DNA of 64,000 nt from Pictodentalium vernedei (Eukaryota > Mollusca > Scaphopoda > Dentaliida > Dentaliidae): NCBI GenBank assembly GCA_031216915.1, contig CM062293.1:152094285-152158284 (forward strand), written 5' to 3'. The position numbers and the translations under genes were made by a program. The notes under the pieces are model-generated. The model was given only the letters and a program-made list of their open reading frames with translations. It was not told the origin of the DNA and searched no databases. This document shows, piece by piece, positions 40,292 to 53,983 of this stretch (position 1 is the stretch's first letter; each line of letters begins with the position of its first letter).

Positions 40292-40612
40292 TGCAATGGC
40301 ACTCTTTATTACCACCATCCCTCGTTGAGTCCTTGGGCAAGGCACTCAACTCCGATTATCCACCTGGGGGCACGATGACGCTGTGTACTAAGATGTACTT
40401 CACGTCGATGGGGCGCATGTCTTCAACCAATCTAATCCTGCCTGTGCAGCAGTGAGGAGTTAAGATGTTGGGGAGCTGGCATCTGCTCGTCGTTGGTCGG
40501 TGGTTCTCTCTGGGTACTCCTGCTTCCTCCATCCATAAAACTCTCACCGTCACCATTTGACCTTGGCTGTCAAAGTGTCGTTAAACTCTAATAAATAAAT
40601 AAATAATAAATT
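40292..40612 (+). repeat. SINE-like 3' module of the monomer (U11 reference copy)
   Basis: A 321-bp module found in every unit that keeps this region. It runs from tgcaatggcac through gtccttgggcaaggcac (self-complementary ccttg/caagg) to gaccttggctgtcaaag, cgttaaactc and an (aata)n tail. A tRNA-like head 0.4 kb upstream, an internal body and a short-repeat tail fit a SINE or SINE-derived element fossilised inside the monomer. From memory, similar 3' ends are common in mollusc genomes. Other copies: 3757-4077, 10203-10523, 14496-14816, 20933-21253, 25227-25547, 31674-31994, 35974-36302 (longer tail), 44603-44923, 48915-49235, 59602-59922, and 63903 to the window end. No target-site duplication could be recognised. 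Confidence 0.45.
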
Positions 40613-40840
40613 ACCACCATAGGCAATTTCTTCCATGTTATGTCATTGGTGAGGCCATCAATTTCATCTGTCCAAGTGGGAGCAGTTTGTGCATTGTGCA
40701 AATCCGTCCAACAGGTTAATGGTACACTACCCTTCAACCAATGCTAGAGCTGCATGAGCCGTTTCAGTAAGTTAGGAAGTAAGGTAGTAGATAGCTGCCG
40801 CAGGATGGTTCTCTCCATGCTATCCGTACTCTTTCATCCG

Positions 40841-43800
40841 ACACAATACAAATCAGGTTGGTAAAAGAGTCACGATACCCCAATAATAAACAAACAAATG
40901 CTTTCCATGACTACAAACTTTAAATTTTCTGTGTATTTTGAGTTAGAAGATGTTTCTTTCACAGAATGACTGGTAAGGTGTCTCTACTTACAAGTTAGGC
41001 AACTTTTGGAGCTAACCTGGGGCGGCGGACTAGTGTCAATATTCCATGTGCTATAGTGTGTGTGTCAGTTTTTATGGATAGCATACCTTCAAAGCGTGTG
41101 TGTGGAATAGTTTGTTTTGGAGGGAGCGTTGTATTTCAGTTTTACATTTTAGACCCCTCAATCTTCTTTTCGTCTTTATTTGCCACTCGAGGGTTTATCT
41201 GGAATATTTTTCGATATGCATGTATAGAGGCGGGAGTCACGGTGGGTATGGAAAGCGTTCACGTTACAACGATTAGTGTTTCACAGTTGATGTTTAGATT
41301 CCTACCTCCTGGTTTCCTACCTCTTCCTCTGTTTATCCCGGCTGAACATTAATTTAATGTATCATACTGAAGGTGAATGAATATTTTAGAGGGGAGCCGT
41401 TTGATCTGATATTTAGGTTCACATCCGACTTGTTTCATCATTTACTGGGCATTAGGTACCTAAACACGCTGGTCCTGGTTTTGCTCGGCTGTCGTTTAAG
41501 ATAGTTTGCTTCCAACAAGCGAATGGTAACGTTCGTTCCATATTGTAGCCCTGGGAACGTTATGTACAGTTTAAGACGAGTCTCTCTTCAAACTACCCAG
41601 ATTTATCATCGCGAAGAATTGTTAGCCGATTTGTGTGATTACAGGCCTTGATATTAGGTAATTTTATGTGTTGGTCAGTATTAATTCTGTGTCAGTATTA
41701 ATTCAGGTAGGTCACACAACGAAATTGGGATTCGTTGGAAAGTTCAAGCCTTTCATGTAACAGCCAAAGATCGAAACTATGGACTCTTCTATTCTTAGTT
41801 GCGAACTTGTATACGCCAGTGTTCCAGTTAAGAATTCAACATTTATGATATTGTGAATGAGGTGTTCACTCACCACACAGAAACTGTTAAAATGACTTCA
41901 ATAATTCAGAAGACAAGATTTCACAAGAATAAAATCGTGAACTATGGAAAATTTTATGCGTGTCACTTATTGGTTTAGTCAACTAAAAAACTTTTTTTTT
42001 TCAATTGTTTGCCTATGGTTACCCTTATGAAATTTCTCAAAAAACTTCAAATTTTTTTTGGCCCATTTTATGATGCAAAAATGTTCTACATATAAAAATA
42101 CCATTGTTTTCACATTTTCTGCTGCTGAAATCGCTTGTTCTGACTGAATAAATCAACTTGAAGTACAGAATGGGTATCACTGTAGGCCTAAATTCAACTT
42201 TTCCGGCAATGACAGCCATATGTTCACGCACAGTGTCACTTTCCATACATTCTAAAATCGGGACTCGGAGTTTCACTCGTTAGAAATATGAAACACGAGT
42301 CAAACAAAATTCACCCATATTCTTTCTGAACAGACTGAATGAATAATCTTCATTTCATTTTTAGTGTTCCATCTTTTCAAAATATAGCTGTCACAGCCGA
42401 CAGAAAAAAAATTGTGAATTCCAATCGTTTGTTTTTCAGTACTTCTATAGGAAAGCAACTTCTGCGATTTGGACGACTGCAGTATTTTCGAATATACCTC
42501 CATAGCAACTTCTGATCAGAAAGGCGGAGGTAAGTGAGTCTGAAAACTAATGATGCCTTCCAGTAGCTAATTTTGATTATTCCCTTTTGAAAATGGAAAG
42601 GCCTTCATTATATACGATTGAGCAAACCCCGAATAGAAATGACGCTTGAATATCAGTCAATACAGGCATCTAAGAAACTGATTTTAAGCCACTTGTAAGG
42701 TTTTTTCCCACACGGGAGGCCAGGTTTGGTGGGGTAATTTTGCTGCCGAGAGATATTCCTACAAACACAATGACGTGTATGTAGATAACGATGTGCGAGG
42801 TGATAAGGGTGGATTTGCTTCGGATACCCCCAAGCATAGTCCCATAATTGTGCAATGCTATGGAATGAGCTTTTACTAAAATTTTCCAGCTAAGTTTGTC
42901 AGTGGTCATTTAGAGTAAAAAGAGTACGTTTTGAACAAATTCAATTTTAAATTCTTTGAGTTATTTGGGGCGCAGATTTTCGATATGTGCTTATACCCAA
43001 ATCACAGACTATAATGATTTGTACTTTTCAGTGGAGGCTCGGCTGAACTATGTTTAGTCCTGCCAATACTTCACCCCCCCCCCCCCCCCCGCACACACAC
43101 ACACATACGCACACATACGCACATATAAGCTATAGACTAGGGAGTGCATTTACGCAACAGCTGACGCGTTTATGTTTTATAATAGTACACATGGGCGTAT
43201 TCTTGTATGGGATCTGGGAACTACAGAAGTGATGTTAATTGGGGTGGACACGTTGTGCGTTAGTGCTTTAATATGACCCAGGGACCAAACGAAGCCTTGC
43301 GTGTTTCTTCTCTGAAGAGGCATCATAATTGTAAACAATAAGCTAACCTTCATTTTGGTATGTTTAATAGCCATTATTTAGGCGTGAATACTGGGTGGGT
43401 GTGACCTAAAATGCCAGTAAACAATTAGGTGGTGGTTAAATTCTGAGTCTTTGGAACTCTGAAATTGTTTTTTCCTAATAGGTGTTGTCCCTTCATCAGG
43501 GGGCCCTCGCATCTTCAGAATTGTCAATCTAAACGATATACGGGCGATTCTGTACTCCAGAAACATACGTAACGTGACTGAGAATAGATTGGATGTATGG
43601 ACAAAAATATGGACAGGGGTAAAAAATAAGTGCCAATTCGGTAAAATTTCACAAATTTTCGAAAATACGCTTTTTTATTAACACAATTTTCAGTGGGTCA
43701 AAAGGATCTTTCTCTTTAGTGAGATGCTCTGGATTTTGGCCCAGAACATCGGCACTTTCTATTCACTTCTTTTTGGGATATTTGTGCTCAAATTTTGACC

Positions 43801-45151
43801 CCGGGTGATGATATTTTGTACCAAAATAAGTGCCAACATCAGTCAGTTGTTACTATTTATAGTACCTCTGAATGTTAAGACTCCATTCTGGACACCTGAA
43901 CAGATCTCCCGCCAAACAATCGTCTGCTCAGTCATTACGCTGGTTTATAGTGTAACATATCACAGCTGCTTTGTTTCTGTTGATTCTTTGTTATTAAAAA
44001 CTAGCGTATTGTTCCATATACCCCCCATCTCCCTCATGTACTCGAAAATGTACATTATTATCTCCTCTAGAAACAGAATGATGGAGGTCTAACAGTTTAA
44101 AGTTTTCCAGTTATATACTGCCACAAGAAATTGATTCGGGCTATAGCTCAGTAAGTTCAGGCGTTCGCTTTGTTGTATGAAAAGTGCGTGGTCGATGCGA
44201 TGTGAGTTCAAAACCCATCTCTTTTTAATATTTTGCCCATTATCCTAACACATACATTTTTTACTTTGTTCTGGTTGCATCGTCATCTATAGAACGTGTT
44301 TTCGCAAATTAGCTGGTCGAAAGGCTGGGATACTCCACAATCACATTTAAACAAAAATGTTGAAAAACAACCAATTGCCGCAAAAAACAGACCATTTCTC
44401 CTCAAGCCACATTGACTAATTAGGTGCGCTATTACCTTGCAAAAGTTAAGTCAAATAACGAGACGATAATCACTGTTTGATGATGCCTTTTGTCTGTTCA
44501 GCACCACTGTCTGCCAGATTTAATATTTCCTTGAAATGAAAGATTGCGAATATTCTCTACTACACTTAATAAACAGCCCTTCTGACAAACTAAAAGTGTA
44601 TGTGCAATGGCACTCTTTATTACCACCATCCCTCGTTGAGTCCTTGGGCAAGGCACTCAACTCCGATTATCCACCTGGGGGCACGATGACGCTGTGTACT
44701 AAGATGTACTTCACGTCGATGGGGCGCATGTCTTCAACCAATCTAATCCTGCCTGTGCAGCAGTGAGGAGTTAAGATGTTGGGGAGCTGGCATCTGCTCG
44801 TCGTTGGTCGGTGGTTCTCTCTGGGTACTCCTGCTTCCTCCATCCATAAAACTCTCACCGTCACCATTTGACCTTGGCTGTCAAAGTGTCGTTAAACTCT
44901 AATAAATAAATAAATAATAAATTAGCACCATAGGCAATTTCTTCCATGTTATGTCATTGGTGAGGCCATCAATTTCATCTGTCCAAGTGGGAGCAGTTTG
45001 TGCATTGTGCAAATCCGTCCAACAGGTTAATGGTACACTACCCTTCAACCAATGCTAGAGCTGCATGAGCCGTTTCAGTAAGTTAGGAAGTAAGGTAGTA
45101 GATAGCTGCCGCAGGATGGTTCTCTCCATGCTATCCGTACTCTTTCATCCG
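40841..45151 (+). repeat. Monomer U12, M-type, complete
   Basis: 4311 bp. It shares many derived bases with U13: gtgtgtggaatag, agacccctcaatc, gtctttatttgcc, catcttttcaaaat, cttgtaagg. This marks the two as recent neighbours by duplication or conversion. C17 tract at 43074; tRNA-like segment 44138-44226 with T5; SINE-like module 44603-44923. No gene seen. Confidence 0.92.
44138..44226 (+). promoter_or_regulatory. tRNA-like Pol III promoter segment (U12)
   Basis: A box, B box and T5 (44222-44226) all intact. Confidence 0.55.
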
Positions 45152-48100
45152 ACACAATACAAATCAGGTTGGTAAAAGAGTCACGATACCCCAATAATAA
45201 ACAAACAAATGCTTTCCATGACTACAAACTTTAGATTTTCTGTGTATTTTGAGTTAGAAGATGTTTCTTTCACAGAATGACTGGTAAGGTGTCTCTACTT
45301 ACAAGTTAGGCAACTTTTGGAGCTAACCTGGGGCGGCGGACTAGTGTCAATATTCCATGTGCTATAGTGTGTGTGTCAGTTTTTATGGATAGCATACCTT
45401 CAAAGCGTGTGTGTGGAATAGTTTGTTTTGGAGGGAGCGTTGTATTTCAGTTTTACATTTTAGACCCCTCAATCTTCTTTTCGTCTTTATTTGCCACTCG
45501 AGGGTTTATCTGGAATATTTTTCGATATGCATGTATAGAGGCGGGAGTCACGGTGGGTATGGAAAGCGTTCACGTTACAACGATTAGTGTTTCACAGTTG
45601 ATGTTTAGATTCCTACCTCCTGGTTTCCTACCTCTTCCTCTGTTTATCCCGGCTGAACATTAATTTAATGTATCATACTGAAGGTGAATGAATATTTTAG
45701 AGGGGAGCCGTTTGATCTGATATTTAGGTTCACATCCGACTTGTTTCATCATTTACTGGGCATTAGGTACCTAAACACGCTGGTCCTGGTTTTGCTCGGC
45801 TGTCGTTTAAGATAGTTTGCTTCAAACAAGCGAATGGTAACGTTCGTTCCATATTGTAGCCCTGGGAACGGTATGTACAGTTTAAGACGAGTCTCTCTTC
45901 AAACTACCCAGATTTATCATCGCGAAGAATTGTTAGCCGATTTGTGTGATTACAGGCCTTGATATTAGGTAATTTTATGTGTTGGTCAGTATTAATTCTG
46001 TGTCAGTATTAATTCAGGTAGGTCACACAACGAAATTGGGATTCGTTGGAAAGTTCAAGCCTTTCATGTAACAGCCAAAGATCGAAACTATGGACTCTTC
46101 TATTCTTAGTTGCGAACTTGTATACGCCAGTGTTCCAGTTAAGAATTCAACATTTATGATATTGTGAATGAGGTGTTCACTCACCACACAGAAACTGTTA
46201 AAATGACTTCAATAATTCAGAAGATAAGATTTCACAAGAATAAAATCGTGAACTATGGAAAATTTTATGCGTGTCACTTATTGGTTTAGTCAACTAAAAA
46301 ACTTTTTTTTTTCAATTGTTTGCCTATGGTTACCCTTATGAAATTTCTCAAAAAACTTCAAATTTTTTTTGGCCCATTTTATGATGCAAAAATGTTCTAC
46401 ATATAAAAATACCATTGTTTTCACATTTTCTGCTGCTGAAATCGCTTGTTCTGACTGAATAAATCAACTTGAAGTACAGAATGGGTATCACTGTAGGCCT
46501 AAATTCAACTTTTCCGGCAATGACAGCCATATGTTCACGCACAGTGTCACTTTCCATACATTCTAAAATCGGGACTCGGAGTTTCACTCGTTAGAAATAT
46601 GAAACACGAGTCAAACAAAATTCACCCATATTCTTTCTGAACAGACTGAATGAATAATCTTCCTTTCATTTTTAGTGTTCCATCTTTTCAAAATATAGCT
46701 GTCACAGCCGACAGAAAAAAAATTGTGAATTCCAATCGTTTGTTTTTCAGTACTTCTATAGGAAAGCAACTTCTGCGATTTGGACGACTGCAGTATTTTC
46801 GAATATACCTCCATAGCAACTTCTGATCAGAAAGGCGGAGGTAAGTGAGTCTGAAAACTAATGATGCCTTCCAGTAGCTAATTTTGATTATTCCCTTTTG
46901 AAAATGGAAAGGCCTTCATTATATACGATTGAGCAAACCCCGAATAGAAATGACGCTTGAATATCAGTCAATACAGGCATCTAAGAAACTGATTTTAAGC
47001 CACTTGTAAGGTTTTTTCCCACACGGGAGGCCAGGTTTGGTGGGGTAATTTTGCTGCCGAGAGATATTCCTACAAACACAATGACGTGTATGTAGATAAC
47101 GATGTGCGAGGTGATAAGGGTGGATTTGCTTCGGATACCCCCAAGCATAGTCCCATAATTGTGCAATGCTATGGAATGAGCTTTTACTAAAATTTTCCAG
47201 CTAAGTTTGTCAGTGGTCATTTAGAGTAAAAAGAGTACGTTTTGAACAAATTCAATTTTAAATTCTTTGAGTTATTTGGGGCGCAGATTTTCGATATGTG
47301 CTTATACCCAAATCACAGACTATAATGATTTGTACTTTTCAGTGGAGGGCTCGGCTGAACTATGTTTAGTCCTGCCAATACTTCAACCCCCCCCCCCCCC
47401 CCCCACACACACACACATACGCACACATACGCACATATAATCTATAGACTAGGGAGTGCATTTACGCAACAGCTGACGCGTTTATGTTTTATAATAGTAC
47501 ACATGAGCGTATTCTTGTATGGGCCCTGGGAACTACAGAAGTGATGTTAATTGGGGTGGACACGTTGTGCGTTACTGCTTTAATATGACCCAGGGCCCAA
47601 AAAAAGCCTTGCGTGTTTCTTCTCTGAAGAGGCATCATAATTGTAAACAATAAGCTAACCTTCGTTTTGGTATGTTTAATAGCCATTATTTAGGCGTGAA
47701 TACTGGGTGGGTGTGACCTAAAATGCCAGTAAACAATTAGGAGGTGGTTAAATTCTGAGTCTTTGGAACTCTGAAATTGTGTTTTCCTAATAGGTGTTGT
47801 CCCTTCATCAGGGGGCCCTCGCATCTTCAGAATTGTCAATCTAAACGATATGCGGGCGATTCTGTACTCCAGAAACATACGTAAGGTGACTGAGAATAGA
47901 TTGGATGTATGGACAAAAATATGGACAGGGGTAAAAAATAAGTGCCAATTCGGTAAAATTTCACAAATTTTCGAAAATACGCTTTTTTATTAACACGATT
48001 TTCAGTGGGTCAAAAGGATCTTTCTCTTTAGTGAGATGCTCTGGATTTTGGGCCAGAACATCGGCACTTTCTATTCACTCCTTTTTGGGATATTTGTGCT

Positions 48101-49463
48101 CAAATGTTGACCCCCGGTGATGATATTTTGTACCAAAATAAGTGCCAACATCAGTCAGTTGTTACTATTTATAGTACCTCTGAATGTTAAAACTCCATTC
48201 TGGACACCTGAACAGATCCCCCGCCAAAAAATCGTCTGCTCAGTCATTACGCTGGTTTATAGTGTAACATATCACAGCTGCTTTGTTTCTGTTGATTTTT
48301 TGTTATTAAAAACTAGCGTATTGTTCCATATACCCCCCATCTCCCTCATGTACTCGAAAATGTACATTATTATCTCCTCTAGAAACAGAATGATGGAGGT
48401 CTAACAGTTTAAAGTTTTCCAGTTATATACTGCCACAAGAAATTGATTCGGGCTATAGCTCAGTAAGTTCAGGCGTTCGCTTTGTTGTATGAAAAGTGCG
48501 TGGTCGATGCGATGTGAGTTCAAAACCCATCTCTTCTTAACATTTTGCCCATTATCCTAACACATACATTTTTTCCTTTGTTCTGGTTGCATCGTCATCT
48601 ATAGAACGTGTTTTCGCAAATTAGCTGGTCGAAAGGCTGGGATACTCCACAATCACATTTAAACAAAAATGTTGAAAAACAAACAATTGCCGCAAAAAAC
48701 AGACCATTCCCCCTCAAGCCACTTTGACTAATTAGGTGCGCTATTACCTTGCAAAAGTTAAGTCAAATAACGAGACGATAATCACTGTTTGATGATGCCT
48801 TTTGTCTGTTCAACACCACTGTTTGCGAGATTTAATATTTCCTTGAAATGAAAGATTGCGAATATTCTCTACTACACTTAATAAACAGCCCTTCTGACAA
48901 ACTAAAAGTGTATGTGCAATGGCACTCTTTATTACCACCATCCCTCGTTAAGTCCTTGGGCAAGGCACTCAACTCCGATTATCCACCTGGGGGCACGATG
49001 ACGCTGTGTACTAAGATGTACTTCACGTCGATGGGGCGCATGTCTTCAACCAATCTAATCCTGCCTGTGCAGCAGTGAGGAGTTAAGATGTTGGGGAGCT
49101 GGCATCTGCTCGTCGTTGGTCGGTGGTTTTCTCTGGGTACTCCTGCTTCCTCCATCCATAAAACTCTCACCGTCACCATTTGACCTTGGCTGTCAAAGTG
49201 TCGTTAAACTCTAATAAATAAATAAATAATAAATTACCACCATAGGCAATTTCTTCCATGTTATGTCATTGGTGAGGCCCTCAATTTCATCTGTCCAAGT
49301 GGGAGCAGTTTGTGCATTGTGCAAATCCGTCCAACAGGTTAATGGTACACTACCCTTCAACCAATGCTAGAGCTGCATGAGCCGTTTCAGTAAGTTAGGA
49401 AGTAAGGTAGTAGATAGCTGCCGCAGGATGGTTCTCTCCATGCTATCCGTACTCTTTCATCCG
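45152..49463 (+). repeat. Monomer U13, M-type, complete
   Basis: 4312 bp. The 5' half is almost identical to U12. The 3' half has private changes (accattccccctcaag, ccactgtttgcgag) and shares cttcttaacatttt with U14. C18 tract at 47387; tRNA-like segment 48450-48538 with a ttctt terminator; SINE-like module 48915-49235. No gene seen. Confidence 0.92.
48450..48538 (+). promoter_or_regulatory. tRNA-like segment without T5 (U13)
   Basis: A and B boxes intact; terminator reads ttctt. Confidence 0.5.
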
Positions 49464-52400
49464 ACACAATACAAATCAGGTTGGTAAAAGAGTCACGATA
49501 CCCCAATAATAAACAAACAAATGCTTTCCATGACTACAAACTTTAAATTTTCTGTGTATTTTGAGTTAGAAGATGTTTCTTTCACAGAATGACTGGTAAG
49601 GTGTCTCTACTTACAAGTTAGGCAACTTTTGGAGGTAACCTGGGGCGGCGGACTAGTGTCAATATTCCATGTGCTATATTGTGTGTGTCAGTTTTTATGG
49701 ATAGCATACCTTCAAAGCGTGTGTGTTGAGTAGTTTGTTTTGGAGGGAGCGTTGTATTTCAGTTTTACATTTTAGACCCCTCAATCTTCTTTTCGTCTTA
49801 ATTTGCCACTCGAGGGTTTATCTGGAATATTTATCGATATGCATGTATAGAGGCGGGAGTCACGGTGGGTATGGAAAGCGTTCACGTTACAACGATTAGT
49901 GTTTCACAGTTGATGTTTAGATTCCTACCTCCTGGTTTCCTACCTCTTCCTCTGTTTATCCCGGCTGAACATTAATTTAATGTATCATACTGAAGGTGAA
50001 TGAATATTTTAGAGGGGAGCCGTTTGATCTGATATTTAGGTTCACATCCGACTTGTTTCATCATTTACTGGGCATTAGGTACCTAAACACGCTGGTCCTG
50101 GTTTTGCTCGGCTGTCGTTTAAGATAGTTTGTTTCAAACAAGCGAATGGTAACGTTCGTTCCATATTGTAGCCCTGGGAACGTTATGTACAGTTTAAGAC
50201 GAGTCTCTCTTCAAACTACCCAGATTTATCAACGCGAAGAATTGTTAGCCGATTTGTGTGATTACAGGCCTTGATATTAGGTAATTTTATGTGTTGGTCA
50301 GTATTAATTCTGTGTCAGTATTAATTCAGGTAGGTCACACAACGAAATTGGGATTCGTTGGAAAGTTCAAGCCTTTCATGTAACAGCCAAAGATCGAAAC
50401 TATGGACTGTTCTATTCTTAGTTGCGAACTTGTATACGCCAGTGTTCCAGTTAAGAATTCAACATTTATGATAATGTGAATGAGGTGTTCACTCACCACA
50501 CAGAAACTGTTAAAATGACTTCAATAATTCAGAAGATAAGATTTCACAAGAATAAAATCGTGAACTATGGAAAATTTTATGCGTGTCACTTATTGGTTTA
50601 GTCAACTAAAAAACTTTTTTTTTTTCAATTGTTTGCCTATGGTTACCCTTATGAAATTTCTCAAAAAACTTCAATTTTTTTTTGGCCCATTTTATGATGC
50701 AAAAATGTTCTACATATAAAAATACCATTGTTTTCACATTTTCTGCTGCTGAAATCGCTTGTTCTGACTGAATAAATCAACTTGAAATACAGAATGGGTA
50801 TCACTGTAGGCCTAAATTCAACTTTTCCGGCAATGACAGCCATATGTTCACGCACAGTGTCACTTTCCATACATTCTAAAATCGGGACTCGGAGTTTCAC
50901 TCGTTAGAAATATGAAAGACGAGTCAAACAAAATTCATCCATATTCTTTCTGAACAGACTGAATGAATAATCTTCATTTCATTTTTAGTGTTCCATCTTT
51001 TCAAAATATAGCTGTCACAGCCGACAGAAAAAAATTTGTGAATTCCAATCGTTTGTTTTTCAGTACTTCTATAGGAAAGCAACTTCTGCGATTTGGAAGA
51101 CTGCAGTATTTTCGAATATACCTCCATAGCAACTTCTGATCAGAAAGGCGGAGGTAAGTGAGTCTGAAAACTAATGATGCCTTCCAGTAGCTAATTTTGA
51201 TTATTCCCTTTTGAAAATGGAAAGGCCTTCATTATATACGATTGAGCAAACCCCGAATAGAAATGACGCTTGAATATCAGTCAATACAGGCATCTAAGAA
51301 ACTGATTTTAAGCCACTTGTAAGGTTTTTTCCCACACGGGAGGCCAGGTTTGGTGAGGTAATTTTGCTGCCGAGAGATATTCCTACAAACGCAATGACGT
51401 GTATGTAGATAACGATGTGCGAGGTGATAAGGGTGGATTTGCTTTGGATACCCCCAAGCATAGTCCCATAATTGTGCAATGCTATGGGATGAGCTTTTAC
51501 TAAAATTTTCCAGCTAAGTTTGTCAGTGGTCATTTAGAGTAAAAAGAGTACGTTTTGAACAAATTCAATTTTAAATTCTTTGAGTTATTTGGGGCGCAGA
51601 TTTTCGATATGTGCTTATACCCAAATCACAGACTATAATGATTTGTACTTTTCAGTGGAGGGCTCGGCTGAACTATGTTTAGTCCTGCCAATACTTCAAC
51701 CCCCCCCCACACACACACACACACATACGCACACATACGCACATATAATCTATAGACTAGGGAGTGCATTTACGCAACAGCTGACGCGTTTATGTTTTAT
51801 AATAGTACACATGAGCGTATTCTTGTATGGGCCCTGGGAACTACAGAAGTGATGTTAATTGGGGTGGACACGTTGTGCGTTACTGCTTTAATATGACCCA
51901 GGGCCCAAACAAAGCCTTGCGTGTTTCTTCTCTGAAGAGGCATCATAATTGTAAACAATAAGCTGACCTTCGTTTTGGTATGTTTAATAGCCATTATTTA
52001 GGCGTGAATACTGGGTGGGTGTGACCTGAAATGCCAGTAAACATTTAGGAGGTGGTTAAATTCTGAGTCTTTGGAACTCTGAAATTGTGTTTTCCTAATA
52101 GGTGTTGTCCCTTCATCAGGGGGCCCTCGCATCTTCAGAATTGTCAATCTAAACGATATGCGGGCGATTCTGTACTCCAGAAACATACGTAAGGTGACTG
52201 AGAATAGATTGGATGTATGGACAAAAATATGGACAGGGGTAAAAAATAAGTGCCAATTCGGTAAAATTTCACATATTTTCGAAAATACGCTTTTTTATTA
52301 ACACGATTTTCAGTGGGTCAAAAGGATCTTTCTCTTTAGTGAGATGCTCTGGATTTTGGCCCAGAACATCGGCACTTTCTATTCACTCCTTTTTGGGATA

Positions 52401-52779
52401 TTTGTGCTCAAATGTTGACCCCGGGTGATGATATTTTGTACCAAAATAAGTGCCAACATCAGTCAGTTGTTACTATTTATAGTACCTCTGAATGTTAAAA
52501 CTCCATTCTGGACACCTGAACAGATCCCCCGCCAAAAAATCGTCTGCTCAGTCAATACGCTGTTTTATAGTGTAACATATCACAGCTGCTTTGTGTCTGT
52601 TGATTTTTTGTTATTAAAAACTAGCGTATTGTTCCATATACCCCCCATCTCCCTCATGTACTCGAAAATGTACATTATTATCTCCTCTAGAAACAGAATG
52701 ATGGAGGTCTAACAGTTTAAAGTTTTCCAGTTATATACTGCCACAAGAAATTGATTCGGGCTATAGCTCAGTAAGTTCA

Positions 52780-52790
52780 GGCGTTCGCTT
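52780..52790 (+). repeat. LINE target-site duplication, 5' copy
   Basis: ggcgttcgctt immediately before the LINE. The same 11 bases recur at 59159-59169, and neighbouring monomers have them once at this place. A preceding a is also shared, but it could belong to the poly(A) tail. Confidence 0.93.
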
Positions 52791-53013
52791 GGAGCCTCGT
52801 TTTGGTGATGAAAGGGAGAGGCGTGATGGAATTTGTCTGCGATAAATTCCTCTTTTCTGGCAATTCCTTCGACCTGATTTTGCTTATTGCATTGTTGATT
52901 CTAAAAGTAGTATCTAGTCTACCAGTGGGATATCAAAGAATTATAATCAATAACTGATTTGAATATTTGTTGATAATTTTATTGAGTGCATTGAATTCTT
53001 GTCGATATCAAAT
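52791..53013 (+). promoter_or_regulatory. LINE 5' leader with presumed internal promoter
   Basis: 223 bp between the target duplication and the first ORF1 ATG, unrelated to the satellite. It starts ggagcctcgttttgg. As in other LINEs, the promoter must lie inside this leader, but no box is recognisable. The length suggests a 5'-complete or nearly complete copy. Confidence 0.6.
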
Positions 53014-53942
53014 ATGGCGACGCCCATAGCAACTAGTAAACAAACCTCAACCAGATCAATAAACAGGAGAAACTTGACTTACAAGAAAGAATCTACAGTC
53101 AGATTGTTAGTTGGTGACAACAGAAAAGTTAATATTAGTAACCTAATAAAAGAAATTGACACTGTCTGTTGTGATAATTCAGTTCTAGCATGCGTTCCTG
53201 TCAGTGGAGATGCCCTAGATGTGACTGTAATTGATAAAATACAAGCAGGTGTACTAATTGACAGATTTAATGTTAAACACCCAACGTATTATGCTAAACC
53301 AATCTACAATGAACATGTTATGGTTTCCTTCATGAATCTGCCTAGTTATATTGAAGATGATGAAATACTGAAAAAACTTGATATTTTTAATGTTAAACTT
53401 GTTTCTCCAATATACAGACGTTTTTATCCTAATACTGATATAACAGATGGTACAAGATATTTCAGGGTGAAATTTCCACCCAACATTAAATCTCTACCAT
53501 ACAGTTTGAAATTTGAAACAGTCGACGGTCCGTGCTATTACCGTGTCATTCATAATGACCAGATAAAGGTTTGCAGAAACTGTTTGAGTGACACTCATTT
53601 AATTCAAGATTGTCCAAATCTTAGCTGTTTCAAATGTAAAAAGAGGGGTCATATCGCTAGGAATTGTGACACTCCGAAATGTACAGAATGTAAAATGTTT
53701 TTAGATAATTGTATATGTTCCCATAATTCTGATGATGATATTTCCATGGACGAATCCAGTGGTTTTAAACCGTGTGGTCTTAAACTTTGTGATAAATGTG
53801 GTCTGATGGATGGATACTGCAACTGTGAGAACCCCACTTTCAGTGTATCAGAATATAAAGAGGAATGGACTGACTCTGAGAGTAAAAAAAATGACACTAG
53901 TACACATACTATTGATTATAAAACAACTGATGATGACAATTG

Positions 53943-53983
<41 letters not shown>

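Larger units (their letters stand above)
36531..40840 (+). repeat. Monomer U11, M-type, complete
   Basis: 4310 bp, and used here as the reference M-type unit. C13 tract at 38764 followed by gcacac. tRNA-like segment 39823-39911 with A box, B box and T5. SINE-like module 40292-40612. A small insertion (taaa) gives caaataaataacgag near 40140. One c is lost near 39710, which breaks a short reading frame that is open in other copies. No gene seen. Confidence 0.92.
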
